From positions 248,001-312,000 of the forward strand of contig NZ_SLWB01000001.1 in assembly GCF_004340205.1 (NCBI RefSeq): 64,000 nucleotides of DNA. The letters run 5' to 3'. Positions 9,774 to 17,784 of the stretch are shown here, piece after piece (within the stretch, counting starts at the first letter, position 1; each line of letters begins with the position of its first letter). The position numbers and the translations under genes are program-made. The notes beneath the pieces were generated by a model. That model did no database searches and was not told the DNA's origin. It saw only the letters and a list, made by a program, of their open reading frames with translations. This DNA comes from Acetobacteroides hydrogenigenes (GTDB lineage Bacteria; Bacteroidota; Bacteroidia; Bacteroidales; ZOR0009).

Positions 9774-10823
9774 CTAAAGTTTTTGATTGAACTGGTAAAC
9801 TATACTGTGAAAGTACTCGTTGCCTGGTTGCAGAAGAGTACTTGGGAAAGACTCAATGTTAGGGCTGTTCGGATAGAATTGAGGCTCTAAGCAAAACGCG
9901 CTTCTAGATGGATAAACCTTACCATGCTTTCCAGGCAGTACTCCGTTATCGAAATTATCGGTATAGAACTGAACGCCAGGAAGCGTAGTGTACACATCCA
10001 TTGTACGACTCGACCTAGGGGCCACCACACGCGCACAATGAGCAAGCCCCTCCTCTTTTCTGTCTATCACGTAACAATGATCAATTCCTCTACATTTTAT
10101 TATAGGCTCGTAATCGGCGGCAACAACGCTGCCAATAACCTTGCTCTCTCGCAAATCTAAAGGTGTGTTGGCAACAGGCAATATATTCCCTGTAGGAACC
10201 ATATTTACATCCGTCTCAAGATAGTAACTCGCATTTACGCTCGCAATATGATCGAGAATAGTTTCGCTGCTATCTCCATTCAGGTTAAAGTAGGAATGAT
10301 GGGTGAGGTTAATGTGGGTAGGCTTTGTTGTAGTTGCTCTGTAGTCGATAGAAAGCCTCATATCGTTGCTCCATCGGTAACAAATCGCGATATTCAAATC
10401 ACCAGGAAATCCGTATTTCCCATCCGGTATGCTACAGGAAAAGCAAACCGAATCGTTTTCGACCTCGTAGTTCCAAATCTCTGCCTCAATAGCGCTGCTG
10501 CCACTGTGAAGAAGGTTCGCGCCCTCGTTGGGCGTAAGGTTGTAGGTGTGCCCGTCAATCGTAAATGAGGCATTTTTGATGCGGTTAGCAAAAGGACCCG
10601 GATTTGATCCAAAAAAGCGTTCGCCGTTAAGGTAACTATCCAAATCGTTGTAGCCCAGCACAACATCGGCCAAATCGCCAGTTTTATCGGGCACAACAAG
10701 CGACACCAGCTTTGCGCCGTAGCTAGTAACCTTTACGTATGCTCCACTCTCGTTCTCAAGAGTTATCAAATCGACTTGCTCTCCTTTAGGTGTAACCCCA
10801 AACTTGTCAATTGCTATTTTCAT
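9774..10823 (-). CDS. galM: Aldose 1-epimerase (galactose mutarotase)
   Basis: About 349 residues from the ATG at 10823; a longer frame to 10865 would add a leader not typical of the family. It interconverts alpha and beta anomers of galactose, feeding the alpha form to GalK. Family motifs: N-R-I near 65-80, catalytic His in NLTHHSYFNL, and the catalytic Glu in CLEPQFYPNS near the C-terminus. No signal peptide is seen with this start, so it is cytosolic. It is 5 bases from the symporter start. A strong hairpin lies just upstream (10855-10890). Confidence 0.93.
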   Translation of the reverse strand: MKIAIDKFGVTPKGEQVDLITLENESGAYVKVTSYGAKLVSLVVPDKTGDLADVVLGYNDLDSYLNGERFFGSNPGPFANRIKNASFTIDGHTYNLTPNEGANLLHSGSSAIEAEIWNYEVENDSVCFSCSIPDGKYGFPGDLNIAICYRWSNDMRLSIDYRATTTKPTHINLTHHSYFNLNGDSSETILDHIASVNASYYLETDVNMVPTGNILPVANTPLDLRESKVIGSVVAADYEPIIKCRGIDHCYVIDRKEEGLAHCARVVAPRSSRTMDVYTTLPGVQFYTDNFDNGVLPGKHGKVYPSRSAFCLEPQFYPNSPNIESFPSTLLQPGNEYFHSIVYQFNQKL

Positions 10824-10854
10824 GTGACGAAGTCTCTGTTCGTTTGGTTTAAGG

Positions 10855-10890
10855 GAGCAGCACAACGCGCTGCCGCATAACGTGCTGCTC
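10855..10890. promoter_or_regulatory. Intra-operon hairpin between nucleotidyltransferase and galM
   Basis: Perfect 9-base inverted repeat GAGCAGCAC / GTGCTGCTC around an 18-base loop that can itself form GCG/CGC. No T-tract follows on the transcribed strand. It could be an RNA processing or stability element, or a partial terminator setting the galM-symporter-galK level. Confidence 0.55.
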
Positions 10891-10903
10891 TTGTATTACC
10901 GAT

Positions 10904-11812
10904 CTATTCCCAAAGCTTATTTGGATACTCTCCGCAGGCAATCAGGCTGTTCAATTTCTCAACAACAGCAGGACGATCGCCCTGATAGGTAACACCGAAC
11001 CATTGCGCATTGGTATCCAAAACCTTTAAGGTCGATGTACCATCGTTGATGAGCTTGTTAACCACTAGTGGAATAAAGAACTCCGACTTGATGTTCTCCA
11101 TATTATTAGCAAGGAAATCGGCAAACATAGCATCCGAATGCTCGAAGTAATCGGGTGTGAAGCCCCACATATTCATCGAAACGATAGTGCTTGCATCAAC
11201 AGCCACCAGCTGATCATTTTCGTCCTTATACTTAATCACCCCGTCGATTTTTTCGATGCTGGTACGCTCAACCACTCCGGTTAGGTTTTTGTTGGCATCA
11301 GTGCTGCAAACCCCACGCGATACAGAGCCCATCTCCGAAAGCGTGTTGCCTAGGTGGTAGCCCACCATGCAGTACTCGTTTTTCTTCCCGCTGATTTCGC
11401 TAAGAAACTTTCCAAGAACGGCAAATGCATCCTTTCCGTAGAAATCGTCGGCGTTGATAACTGCAAATGGCTCCTTAATGGCATCCTTTGCCATCATAAC
11501 GGCGTGATTGGTTCCCCAAGGCTTGGTGCGCTCTGGGTTAAGGGCAAACTGGCTTGGAATCTTATCCAGCTCCTGAAGCACATAGTCTACTTCTATTTGG
11601 TTTGCGTAGCGCTCTTTAGAGAATACCTCCCTAAACTCCTTTTCGAAGCTGCCGCGAATTACGAAAACTACCTTGCCGAATCCGGCGCGGATAGCGTCGT
11701 AAATCGAGTAGTCCATTATGGTTTCGCCATTTGGTCCAAGACCATCCATTTGTTTAAGACTGCCATAGCGGCTTCCCATACCGGCAGCAAGTATCAACAA
11801 CGTTGGTTTCAT
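10904..11812 (-). CDS. Sugar-phosphate nucleotidyltransferase family protein
   Basis: 302 residues from the ATG at 11812, which begins directly with the Rossmann nucleotide loop LILAAGMGSRYGSLKQ (residues 5-20). A longer frame to 11857 is unlikely. The G-x-G-x-R loop, the later W-G-T-N-H-A motif and the I-N-A-D-D metal-binding acid pair fit NTP-sugar transferases that join a nucleotide to a sugar-1-phosphate. The second half is a domain of roughly 150 residues without a recognised left-handed helix. Position between the GntR regulator and galM suggests a substrate such as galactose-1-phosphate, which is inference. No galT is present in this operon. Confidence 0.8.
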   Translation of the reverse strand: MKPTLLILAAGMGSRYGSLKQMDGLGPNGETIMDYSIYDAIRAGFGKVVFVIRGSFEKEFREVFSKERYANQIEVDYVLQELDKIPSQFALNPERTKPWGTNHAVMMAKDAIKEPFAVINADDFYGKDAFAVLGKFLSEISGKKNEYCMVGYHLGNTLSEMGSVSRGVCSTDANKNLTGVVERTSIEKIDGVIKYKDENDQLVAVDASTIVSMNMWGFTPDYFEHSDAMFADFLANNMENIKSEFFIPLVVNKLINDGTSTLKVLDTNAQWFGVTYQGDRPAVVEKLNSLIACGEYPNKLWE

Positions 11813-11844
11813 CCGAATAAAATTGTTTTTAAAGGTTGGATGCG

Positions 11845-11898
11845 ACCCGCATAACAAGGTTTTGCATATATCTGTTTGCCACTGCTAGCCATGCGGGT
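11845..11898. promoter_or_regulatory. Inverted repeat between regulator and nucleotidyltransferase genes
   Basis: Half-sites ACCCGCAT (11845-11852) and ATGCGGGT (11891-11898) face each other across 38 bases in the 115-base gap between the GntR gene and the rest of the galactose operon. This is a possible operator pair or RNA stem. It is unproven. Confidence 0.35.
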
Positions 11899-11927
11899 TT
11901 CATCTTACTATTATTTATGATGGTTGT

Positions 11928-12935
11928 TTAAAGTGAATCGCGAACAATTAGCGAGAACGGATTTTCAATCTGGGCTGCTGTCTTATTTAGTATAAAGCTG
12001 GCTAGAGTTTCGCCCATCTTTGCAAAATCGGTTGAAATGGTTGTAATACCATTGGCCACCACCTCCTTCAGCGGAGTATCATTCAACGAAATAATACCTA
12101 TATCAGAACCTATCGCCAAACCTTGATTACGGGAGAGCTTAACCAGCTCTACAAGGTGCGCATCGTTTACCACGAGGTAAACCTCACCCTCTTTCACAGA
12201 TCTATTTCTCAGGTCGTTTATAACATCAAACGGCATATTTACCTCTTTACAGAAACGGATAAAGCCTCGAAGCTGAGACTCGGGCTCTTTTCCACCAGGA
12301 TAAACCGATATGATCTTTCGATACTTGGCAATCCGATCCTTTGCCTCCATTAAGCCGCTATAAACCTGCTTTTCGAAGTTTTGGTATATTGTCGGATAGT
12401 TTCCCCTTAGCTCAACAGGTAGCTGATCTAGAATGTAAACCTTACCTTTTAAGTCTCCCAAAATAGAGGATATGCCCGTAAACTGAGCTGGCATCACAAC
12501 ATAAGCGGTATACTTGTAGTTGTTCTCTTTAAGAAGGTGGTTAAATATCTTTCTATTGAAATTATGGAAATAAAGGTCGACGTTGGCCTTATCCCCAATC
12601 GTTCGAATAAAAGAGTTGTAAAGCTCCTCCTTAAAAGCATTCAGCTCATCATAAAGCAGCATTATATTCTGCTCCATGTTCACGTTGGTAGAGCACACGT
12701 AGTAAGCCTTTCCCGGATGCGCTGCAATAATACCCTTTGATTTCAGCTCATTATAGGCTGTAAGAACCGTATCTCGCGAAAGGTCGAACTTTTCGCAGAT
12801 TTCGTTAATCGATGGCATTTTATCGCCCAAAACCAACCGCTCTTCACCAATAGCGTCAAGAACAGAGTTGATAATCTGCTTATACTTAGAAACAGACAGG
12901 CTTTTGTCGATGCTAATAAAATCGAGTTGGCACAT
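11928..12935 (-). CDS. GntR-family transcriptional regulator with sugar-binding-type domain
   Basis: 335 residues from the ATG at 12935; an in-frame start at 12980 is also possible. The N-terminal winged helix-turn-helix (about 12-75) has typical GntR features: YKQIINSVLDAI, then P-S-I-N-E-I, the recognition helix near L-S-R-D-T-V-L-T-A-Y-N-E-L and the G-K wing. Residues 90-335 look like a periplasmic-binding-protein/LacI-type effector domain (e.g. G-S-D-I-G-I-I-S-L-N-D, then I-T-T-I-S-T-D). This pairing is found in Bacteroidota sugar regulators. As first gene of the galactose cluster it probably controls it, with galactose or a derivative as effector (inference). Confidence 0.85.
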   Translation of the reverse strand: MCQLDFISIDKSLSVSKYKQIINSVLDAIGEERLVLGDKMPSINEICEKFDLSRDTVLTAYNELKSKGIIAAHPGKAYYVCSTNVNMEQNIMLLYDELNAFKEELYNSFIRTIGDKANVDLYFHNFNRKIFNHLLKENNYKYTAYVVMPAQFTGISSILGDLKGKVYILDQLPVELRGNYPTIYQNFEKQVYSGLMEAKDRIAKYRKIISVYPGGKEPESQLRGFIRFCKEVNMPFDVINDLRNRSVKEGEVYLVVNDAHLVELVKLSRNQGLAIGSDIGIISLNDTPLKEVVANGITTISTDFAKMGETLASFILNKTAAQIENPFSLIVRDSL

Positions 12936-13360
12936 AGATTTCCCTCTTTTAACTGGTGGGTAAAGGTAGGCAAAAAACAATACAGCTTAGCTTAAGCTTG
13001 CCTATATACTGGCGATTTAACGTTTTCTAGCGGCTTTTATTGCTTGTGAAATATCACCTATGCAACTTAATGCATGACCGTTCGGTATTTTGCTGTTTTT
13101 TTACTGGTACGAACCGTACTGGTAGGATAGGGCGGAATCTGGCATGTCGATCAGCATGGGAAACTCCATCCTTAGCGGCTACCTGTTGGGGGAATGGGAT
13201 GCCAAGAGGTTACCGCTGCTGCCGTGGTAATTAGCAGAAAGACGAACTCTTTAAAACTCTCTGCTTAACGATAATTTTTTAGGACTTTTGGCTATATTCG
13301 TTTCTGAATGAGGTGAAGGTAGCTCCTTCACCGATAGCCTAACCCCTAAATTTGCAGCGT
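12936..13360. other. Intergenic region between divergent gal operon and orphan gene
   Basis: No gene is supported. Near the regulator start are inverted half-sites TAGGCAA (12967-12973) and TTGCCTA (12998-13004), a possible operator. The right end holds a hairpin and a TAAATTTG element belonging to the gene at 13361. A 64-codon frame at 13040 lacks any protein-like composition. Confidence 0.4.
13312..13354 (+). promoter_or_regulatory. Hairpin plus TAAATTTG element ahead of orphan gene
   Basis: A perfect 8-base stem GGTGAAGG (13312-13319) / CCTTCACC (13325-13332) with a 5-base loop is followed by TAAATTTG (13347-13354), which matches the Bacteroidota -7 element TAnnTTTG. The ATG starts only 6 bases after it, so a transcript from here would be almost leaderless. 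No TTTG -33 box is clear. Confidence 0.45.
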
Positions 13361-13834
13361 ATGCCATTGAACGATCTTATCTGCATAACCTTCTCCGACG
13401 ACGAGAAGAAGGCCATAGACAACGCCCTAGCCACGCTGGAGCAGGTGCTGGAGGGCAAGGTGGTAAACCTTACGCCCCTGCAGCGCAAGAAGTACAGCCG
13501 CGTAAAGTACAACATGGAGGGATGGGTGAACCGTTCCTCAAGCTTCCTCTACAACAACCCGCACCTGATCCCCTCGTATGTTGATGCCTCGAAGCTAAAG
13601 CTCGACCTAGAGGCGCACGGCTACCTAAATCCGTTAATCGATAAAATGTCGCTTATCCTTCAGGGGCTGACGGACACCAACCTGCTGCTGGGCACCGACA
13701 TCTACAACGCCTGCATGGGCTTCTACCGATCGGTAAAGGTTGCCTATAGGGGCAATGCGGCAGGCTCCTCAGCCATCTACGAAGAGCTTAAAAAGCAGTT
13801 CCCCGGTGGCAGAAAGAAGAAAGTCGAAGAGTAG
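13361..13834 (+). CDS. Orphan small helical protein next to a 22-bp repeat array
   Basis: 157 residues from the ATG at 13361 (a TTG at 13352 in frame is not needed). It is all soluble, predicted helical, with no signal peptide or membrane segment and a basic-acidic tail ending G-G-R-K-K-K-V-E-E. Recurrent family features I recognise from other Bacteroidota proteins are the L-T-P-L-Q-R segment, N-P-H-L-I-P-S-Y-V-D near 68-77, a central L..L..L-T-D-T-N-L-L-L-G-T-D-I-Y and a final A-I-Y-E-E-L-K-K-Q-F-P. I know no name or function for this family. Codons are more GC-rich than flanking DNA. The 22-bp palindromic array starts 127 bases downstream. Confidence 0.75.
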   Translation: MPLNDLICITFSDDEKKAIDNALATLEQVLEGKVVNLTPLQRKKYSRVKYNMEGWVNRSSSFLYNNPHLIPSYVDASKLKLDLEAHGYLNPLIDKMSLILQGLTDTNLLLGTDIYNACMGFYRSVKVAYRGNAAGSSAIYEELKKQFPGGRKKKVEE

Positions 13835-13960
13835 CGATGGTCCATTAAATGCAATATGTCCTGTTCCTTCGTAAAACGAGACTTGTTTTTACGGCCTGGC
13901 AGCGTACAGAGGCAGGGCTACAAGTATCTCCACCATAGCTTAAGCCCATCTCGAAAAACC

Positions 13961-14180
13961 CCTAAATGTATTTCCGATATACATTTAATGTACTTCTGAT
14001 ATACATTAAATGTATTCCCGCAATACATTACAGCTATATTTGATATACCTCAAATGTATATCGAATATACGTTGAATACATTTCTGATATACCCATAATG
14101 TATTTCTGATATACTTTAAATGTATTTCCAATATACCTCGAATGTATATCCGATATACTTTAAATGTATTTCGGATATAC
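13961..14180. repeat. Ten-unit 22-bp palindromic tandem array
   Basis: Ten consecutive units of exactly 22 bases, each ending (G/C)ATATAC or close to it; consensus nnnAATGTATTTCYGATATAC. Each unit contains an imperfect palindrome, best in unit 9 (14137-14158) as GTATATC-C-GATATAC, and a second dyad spans each unit junction. Bases vary between units (unit 4 is most divergent) but the length never does. The array lies between the convergent orphan gene (13361) and pruA; a partial unit continues to about 14195. Confidence 0.95.
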
Positions 14181-14225
14181 ATTTAATGCATGACGATGAT
14201 CGGCTATTGCAGTGGTGGTGTAAAC

Positions 14226-14250
14226 AAAAAGGGCCCCCGAAGGAGCCCTT
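14226..14250 (-). terminator. Intrinsic terminator of pruA
   Basis: Stem AAGGGC / GCCCTT extended by CC/GG around a GAA-type loop; the T-rich flank lies on the minus-strand side, immediately after the pruA stop codon. Confidence 0.8.
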
Positions 14251-14262
14251 AACCATAAGTTC

Positions 14263-15894
14263 TTATTCCGCTAGGAATGGGTATCGGTAGTCGGTAGGTG
14301 GATTTAGCGTCTCCTTAATCGAGCGTGGGTTGGTCCAGCGGATCAGGTTAAGGTAGCTACCTGCCTTGTCGTTGGTTCCCGATGCGCGTGCACCGCCAAA
14401 AGGCTGCTGTCCAACAACGGCTCCGGTCGGCTTATCGTTGATGTAGAAGTTGCCTGCGGCATACTTCAGCTTTTCGAAGGCCACCTCGGTGGCGTAGCGG
14501 TCGTTCGAGAAGATCGATCCTGTTAGCGCGTAAGGAGAGGTAGAATCTACAAGCTCCAGCGTTTCCTCAAACTTAGCATCCTCGTAAACGTGAATGGTTA
14601 GTACAGGACCAAATATTTCCTCTTCCATCGTAACGAAATGAGGATCGTTGGCTAGGATAACGGTAGGCTGTATGAAGTACCCCTTGCTCTTGTCGTAGGT
14701 TCCGCCGAATACGATCTCGGCATCCTTGGTGTTGCGGGCCTTCTCGATGTAGCCGGTAATCGAATCGAAGGCAGCCTCGTCGATAACGGCATTTACAAAG
14801 TTGGAGAAATTACGAACGTCTCCGACCTTTATATCTGTAAGCATTTTACCCATGCTATCTTTTACAGCATACCACATCGATTTTGGGATATATGCACGAG
14901 AAGCTGCCGAACATTTTTGTCCTTGAAACTCGAATGCACCACGAACCAGCGCAACGGCAACCTGCTGCACATCGGCCGATGGGTGTACCATTACGAAATC
15001 CTTACCGCCGGTTTCGCCAACAATCTTAGGATACGAGCGATAGTTAGGAAGATTTCGAGCAATTTCGGACCAGAATGAGTTGAAAGTCCAGGTAGATCCG
15101 GTGAAGTGAACGCCGGCAAACTCGCGATGAGCAAAGATCTCCTTGCCTATAACAGACCCTTTACCAGGAATAAAGTTAATTATGCCATCAGGTAGGCCTG
15201 CCTCCTTGTAGATTTGCATTAGGTAGTAGTTCGAAAGAATTGCCGTTGTAGCAGGCTTCCAAACCACCGCATTTCCCATAATCACAGGCGACATGCAGAG
15301 ATTCGATGCAATAGCGGTAAAATTAAATGGGGTAACGGCGAATACAAACCCTTCGAGCGGACGATACTCCATGCGATTAACCACATCGGTAGTTGGCGAC
15401 ATTGGCTGATCGGCATAAATTTGAGACATGTAATATGCATTAAAGCGAAGGAAATCGATGGTTTCGCAAGCAGAATCGATCTCGGCTTGGAAGGCATTCT
15501 TACTTTGACCTAGCATGGTAGCTGCATTCATAACAGCTCTATACTTCTTTGCAATAAGCTCTGCAACCCGAATAGCAATGGATGCCCTCTCAACCCAAGG
15601 AATATTTTCCCATTTTTTACGAGCTTCTACAGCAGCCTCAATTGCCATTCGCACCTCTTTTTCTCCGGCCATGTGGTAGGTTGCTAAAACGTGTCCATGG
15701 TCGTGAGGCATGACAACTTTACCTAAGTTGCCAGTTCTAATCTCTTTTCCACCTATAATCAGTGGTATATCAATTTGTTGAGATGACATTCTCTCAAGTT
15801 CTGCAACCAACTCAAGCCGCTCGGGCGAATTTGGCGCATAGCTCAGAACTGGCTCGTTCTTTGGCTTTTCGAATCTAAAGACTGAATTATTCAT
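14263..15894 (-). CDS. pruA: L-glutamate gamma-semialdehyde (P5C) dehydrogenase
   Basis: 543 residues, standard for the stand-alone Bacteroidota/eukaryote-type P5C dehydrogenase. It oxidises glutamate semialdehyde to glutamate with NAD+, the second step of proline breakdown. Catalytic Glu294 in V-G-E-T-G-G-K and Cys328 in G-Q-K-C-S-A are both present, as are the NAD-binding F-T-G-S-T segment and the P-F-G-G-A-R-A-S-G-T-N-D-K motif near the C-terminus. Proline dehydrogenase is not fused and is not in the window. It appears monocistronic with its own terminator. Confidence 0.95.
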   Translation of the reverse strand: MNNSVFRFEKPKNEPVLSYAPNSPERLELVAELERMSSQQIDIPLIIGGKEIRTGNLGKVVMPHDHGHVLATYHMAGEKEVRMAIEAAVEARKKWENIPWVERASIAIRVAELIAKKYRAVMNAATMLGQSKNAFQAEIDSACETIDFLRFNAYYMSQIYADQPMSPTTDVVNRMEYRPLEGFVFAVTPFNFTAIASNLCMSPVIMGNAVVWKPATTAILSNYYLMQIYKEAGLPDGIINFIPGKGSVIGKEIFAHREFAGVHFTGSTWTFNSFWSEIARNLPNYRSYPKIVGETGGKDFVMVHPSADVQQVAVALVRGAFEFQGQKCSAASRAYIPKSMWYAVKDSMGKMLTDIKVGDVRNFSNFVNAVIDEAAFDSITGYIEKARNTKDAEIVFGGTYDKSKGYFIQPTVILANDPHFVTMEEEIFGPVLTIHVYEDAKFEETLELVDSTSPYALTGSIFSNDRYATEVAFEKLKYAAGNFYINDKPTGAVVGQQPFGGARASGTNDKAGSYLNLIRWTNPRSIKETLNPPTDYRYPFLAE

Positions 15895-16013
15895 ACTGGT
15901 AGATTAAGTTTGTAACATATCGCGATCAAAGTTAAAAAATTTGAAATACCAAAGATGATTTTTGTAGAAAATTTTACCTAATTACAACCAGATGCAAGCC
16001 TCGTATATAAAGC

Positions 16014-16050
16014 AAAAGAGGGTTGCCTTATAGGCAACCCTCTTCTATTT
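16014..16050 (-). terminator. Intrinsic terminator of the OmpH-like gene
   Basis: Perfect 10-base stem GAGGGTTGCC / GGCAACCCTC with a 5-base loop, A-tract on the left reading as a T-tract on the minus strand. Confidence 0.9.
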
Positions 16051-16064
16051 CCTATTGAAAAATC

Positions 16065-16661
16065 TTACTTGCTAGACTTATAAGTGTCGTTCAACCCCTT
16101 AATAACATCATCAGTAATGTCTAATGCCGCATTACCTACAAGCACTGGACCACCATACAACGTAGTGCTCACAATTACAGAGTACCCCTTAGTCTTATTA
16201 TACTCCTTTAGGAAGTCTACGATCTTTGAATGAATGTTCCTTAAGGCAACTTGCTGCTCTTCGGCAAGCTGCATACGATACTGATTTTCTTGCTGAGATA
16301 GAGACTGCTGCTTCTGTTGAAGACGACCTTGCATTTCTTCTGCCTGAGAACGAGTAATCAACCCCTTTTGAGCTTTATCTTGAAAATCAACAGCTTCTCG
16401 TTGGAAATTCTGAACCTTAGACCCGAACTCGTTTTCAATTTTTTTAGTTTTATCCTGCAACGATTTATTTAGGTCTGCAGCCATATCGTACTTCGCCAAA
16501 ACGGTATCGATATTAACGTACGCTATTACGCTTTTAGCCCCTCCAGCAGATACTGCGGTCGTTGCTTTTTCTTCTCCCCCTTTTGAAACAAAGAACAAAA
16601 TGTAGAGACCAAGCACTGCAGCTGAAATAGCGATGTAAAAAATTAATGCTCCTTTTTTCAT
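16065..16661 (-). CDS. OmpH/Skp-family periplasmic chaperone
   Basis: 198 residues. A membrane/signal segment at about 6-26 is followed by a Gly/Ala/Ser linker, the family start I-A-Y-V-N-I-D-T-V-L-A-K-Y-D near 46-60, a long charged coiled coil (60-145, with Q-rich heptads) and the closing G-Y-S-V-I-V-S-T-T region. Skp-type proteins are trimers with coiled-coil tentacles that hold unfolded outer-membrane proteins in the periplasm. The N-terminal helix has no obvious signal peptidase site, so it may stay membrane-anchored. It is separated by terminators from pruA and stands between pruA and the T9SS pair. Confidence 0.88.
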   Translation of the reverse strand: MKKGALIFYIAISAAVLGLYILFFVSKGGEEKATTAVSAGGAKSVIAYVNIDTVLAKYDMAADLNKSLQDKTKKIENEFGSKVQNFQREAVDFQDKAQKGLITRSQAEEMQGRLQQKQQSLSQQENQYRMQLAEEQQVALRNIHSKIVDFLKEYNKTKGYSVIVSTTLYGGPVLVGNAALDITDDVIKGLNDTYKSSK

Positions 16662-16691
16662 AAAAGTTTTTTTGATTTTCGTTGTTTAATG

Positions 16692-16699
16692 CAAATATA
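16692..16699 (-). promoter_or_regulatory. TAnnTTTG promoter element for the OmpH-like gene
   Basis: Reads TATATTTG on the minus strand, 31 bases upstream of the ATG at 16661, an exact match to the Bacteroidota -7 consensus. No clean -33 TTTG was found. Confidence 0.5.
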
Positions 16700-16785
16700 T
16701 ACGAATTTATTTACGCTCTACCCTAAACATGCAAAAATACTTTCGTAAAACAAACCTCTAATTTTAAACAACATACAAATCAGCA

Positions 16786-17772
16786 CTAGAATTCGGGACA
16801 AGGAACAGCCTTCCACTTCTTCCGTCCTTGCGTGCTAAACTCATAGGTTAGCGATATTTCGTGAGCCCCTCCCGAATCTACCCCAAAATTAGAGAGCGTA
16901 AGATCGTAGCTGTAAGCAATATTAAATTTAGGAACCTTCAGTCCAATTAAGAAGGCGAGCGCGTCAGTTCCAGAATTCTTTGCAATTGGAATACCCCTGT
17001 ACCAAACCCCAACCATAATAGGACGCTTATACCAGTACAATCCAAGATCAAACTGGTGAAATATTCCTTGTTGCTTATAGTTAAACGCAGCCGTCACACT
17101 TTCATCTACAGGCCTAAGATAGTATCCCTGAATAACGAAACGGTAGCCACCATGAACTGAAAATTTAACAGGAAGCCTATTCTCCAATCCAAGAAGCGAT
17201 CTATCAGGACGAAGTAGGTGGTCGAGCGCAAAGCCAACCCAAACATTAGGGCCGACTAAAAGTGAAGACGCTGAAAAGTCGAAAGATCGTTTAGATGCAT
17301 TTCCCTTCAGATTTGAGATCGAACTGCTCTGACCTCCCGATGATAGTTGATCACCTAGTACAATATTAGAGTAATCAATAGATCGTTGATCGTAGTAGAA
17401 GCCGACTCCAGGACGCACATACCATTCGAAATTCAGAGGGATATTGTACGAGTAAAGCACCCCAACAAGGGTATTAGACAGGTTTAACGATCCGGCAACG
17501 TCTCTAAAAGCAATTAGCCCAAAACCACTTTTCAAATTATAGAAATAGTGGTCAACAGCCACATTAAAGGTGTTAAACGAATTGCTTAACCCCGTCCATT
17601 GATTACGATAGCTTGCAGTTAAACGTGAGTCTTTTACAGCACCGGCAAATGAAGGTGATAGATAGAGCGAATTGGCATAAAATTGAGTAAACTGAGGATC
17701 CTGAGCCTTAGCCAAGCCCCCCCATAGCCCAAGTACCAAAACAAGCAAACATTTTCTTAAAATCATATTCAT
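16786..17772 (-). CDS. PorP/SprF-family type IX secretion membrane protein
   Basis: 328 residues. A signal peptide at 1-23 ends A-K-A-Q, and the mature start D-P-Q-F-T-Q-F-Y..L-Y-L-S-P-S-F-A-G is the hallmark of the PorP/SprF family. The rest alternates polar and hydrophobic residues as an outer-membrane beta-barrel of about 14 strands. Family members help secrete or tether T9SS substrates with the CHU_C/gliding-type C-terminal domain, and such genes often follow their substrate. Here it starts 12 bases after the 2738-residue substrate, the usual arrangement. Partnership with that protein is strongly suggested by position. Confidence 0.93.
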   Translation of the reverse strand: MNMILRKCLLVLVLGLWGGLAKAQDPQFTQFYANSLYLSPSFAGAVKDSRLTASYRNQWTGLSNSFNTFNVAVDHYFYNLKSGFGLIAFRDVAGSLNLSNTLVGVLYSYNIPLNFEWYVRPGVGFYYDQRSIDYSNIVLGDQLSSGGQSSSISNLKGNASKRSFDFSASSLLVGPNVWVGFALDHLLRPDRSLLGLENRLPVKFSVHGGYRFVIQGYYLRPVDESVTAAFNYKQQGIFHQFDLGLYWYKRPIMVGVWYRGIPIAKNSGTDALAFLIGLKVPKFNIAYSYDLTLSNFGVDSGGAHEISLTYEFSTQGRKKWKAVPCPEF

Positions 17773-17784
17773 ATCCCTCCTAAA

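Noticed and set aside
13040-13234. 64-codon frame upstream of the orphan gene
   Set aside because: Cys/Arg-rich composition without family or promoter; probably chance.
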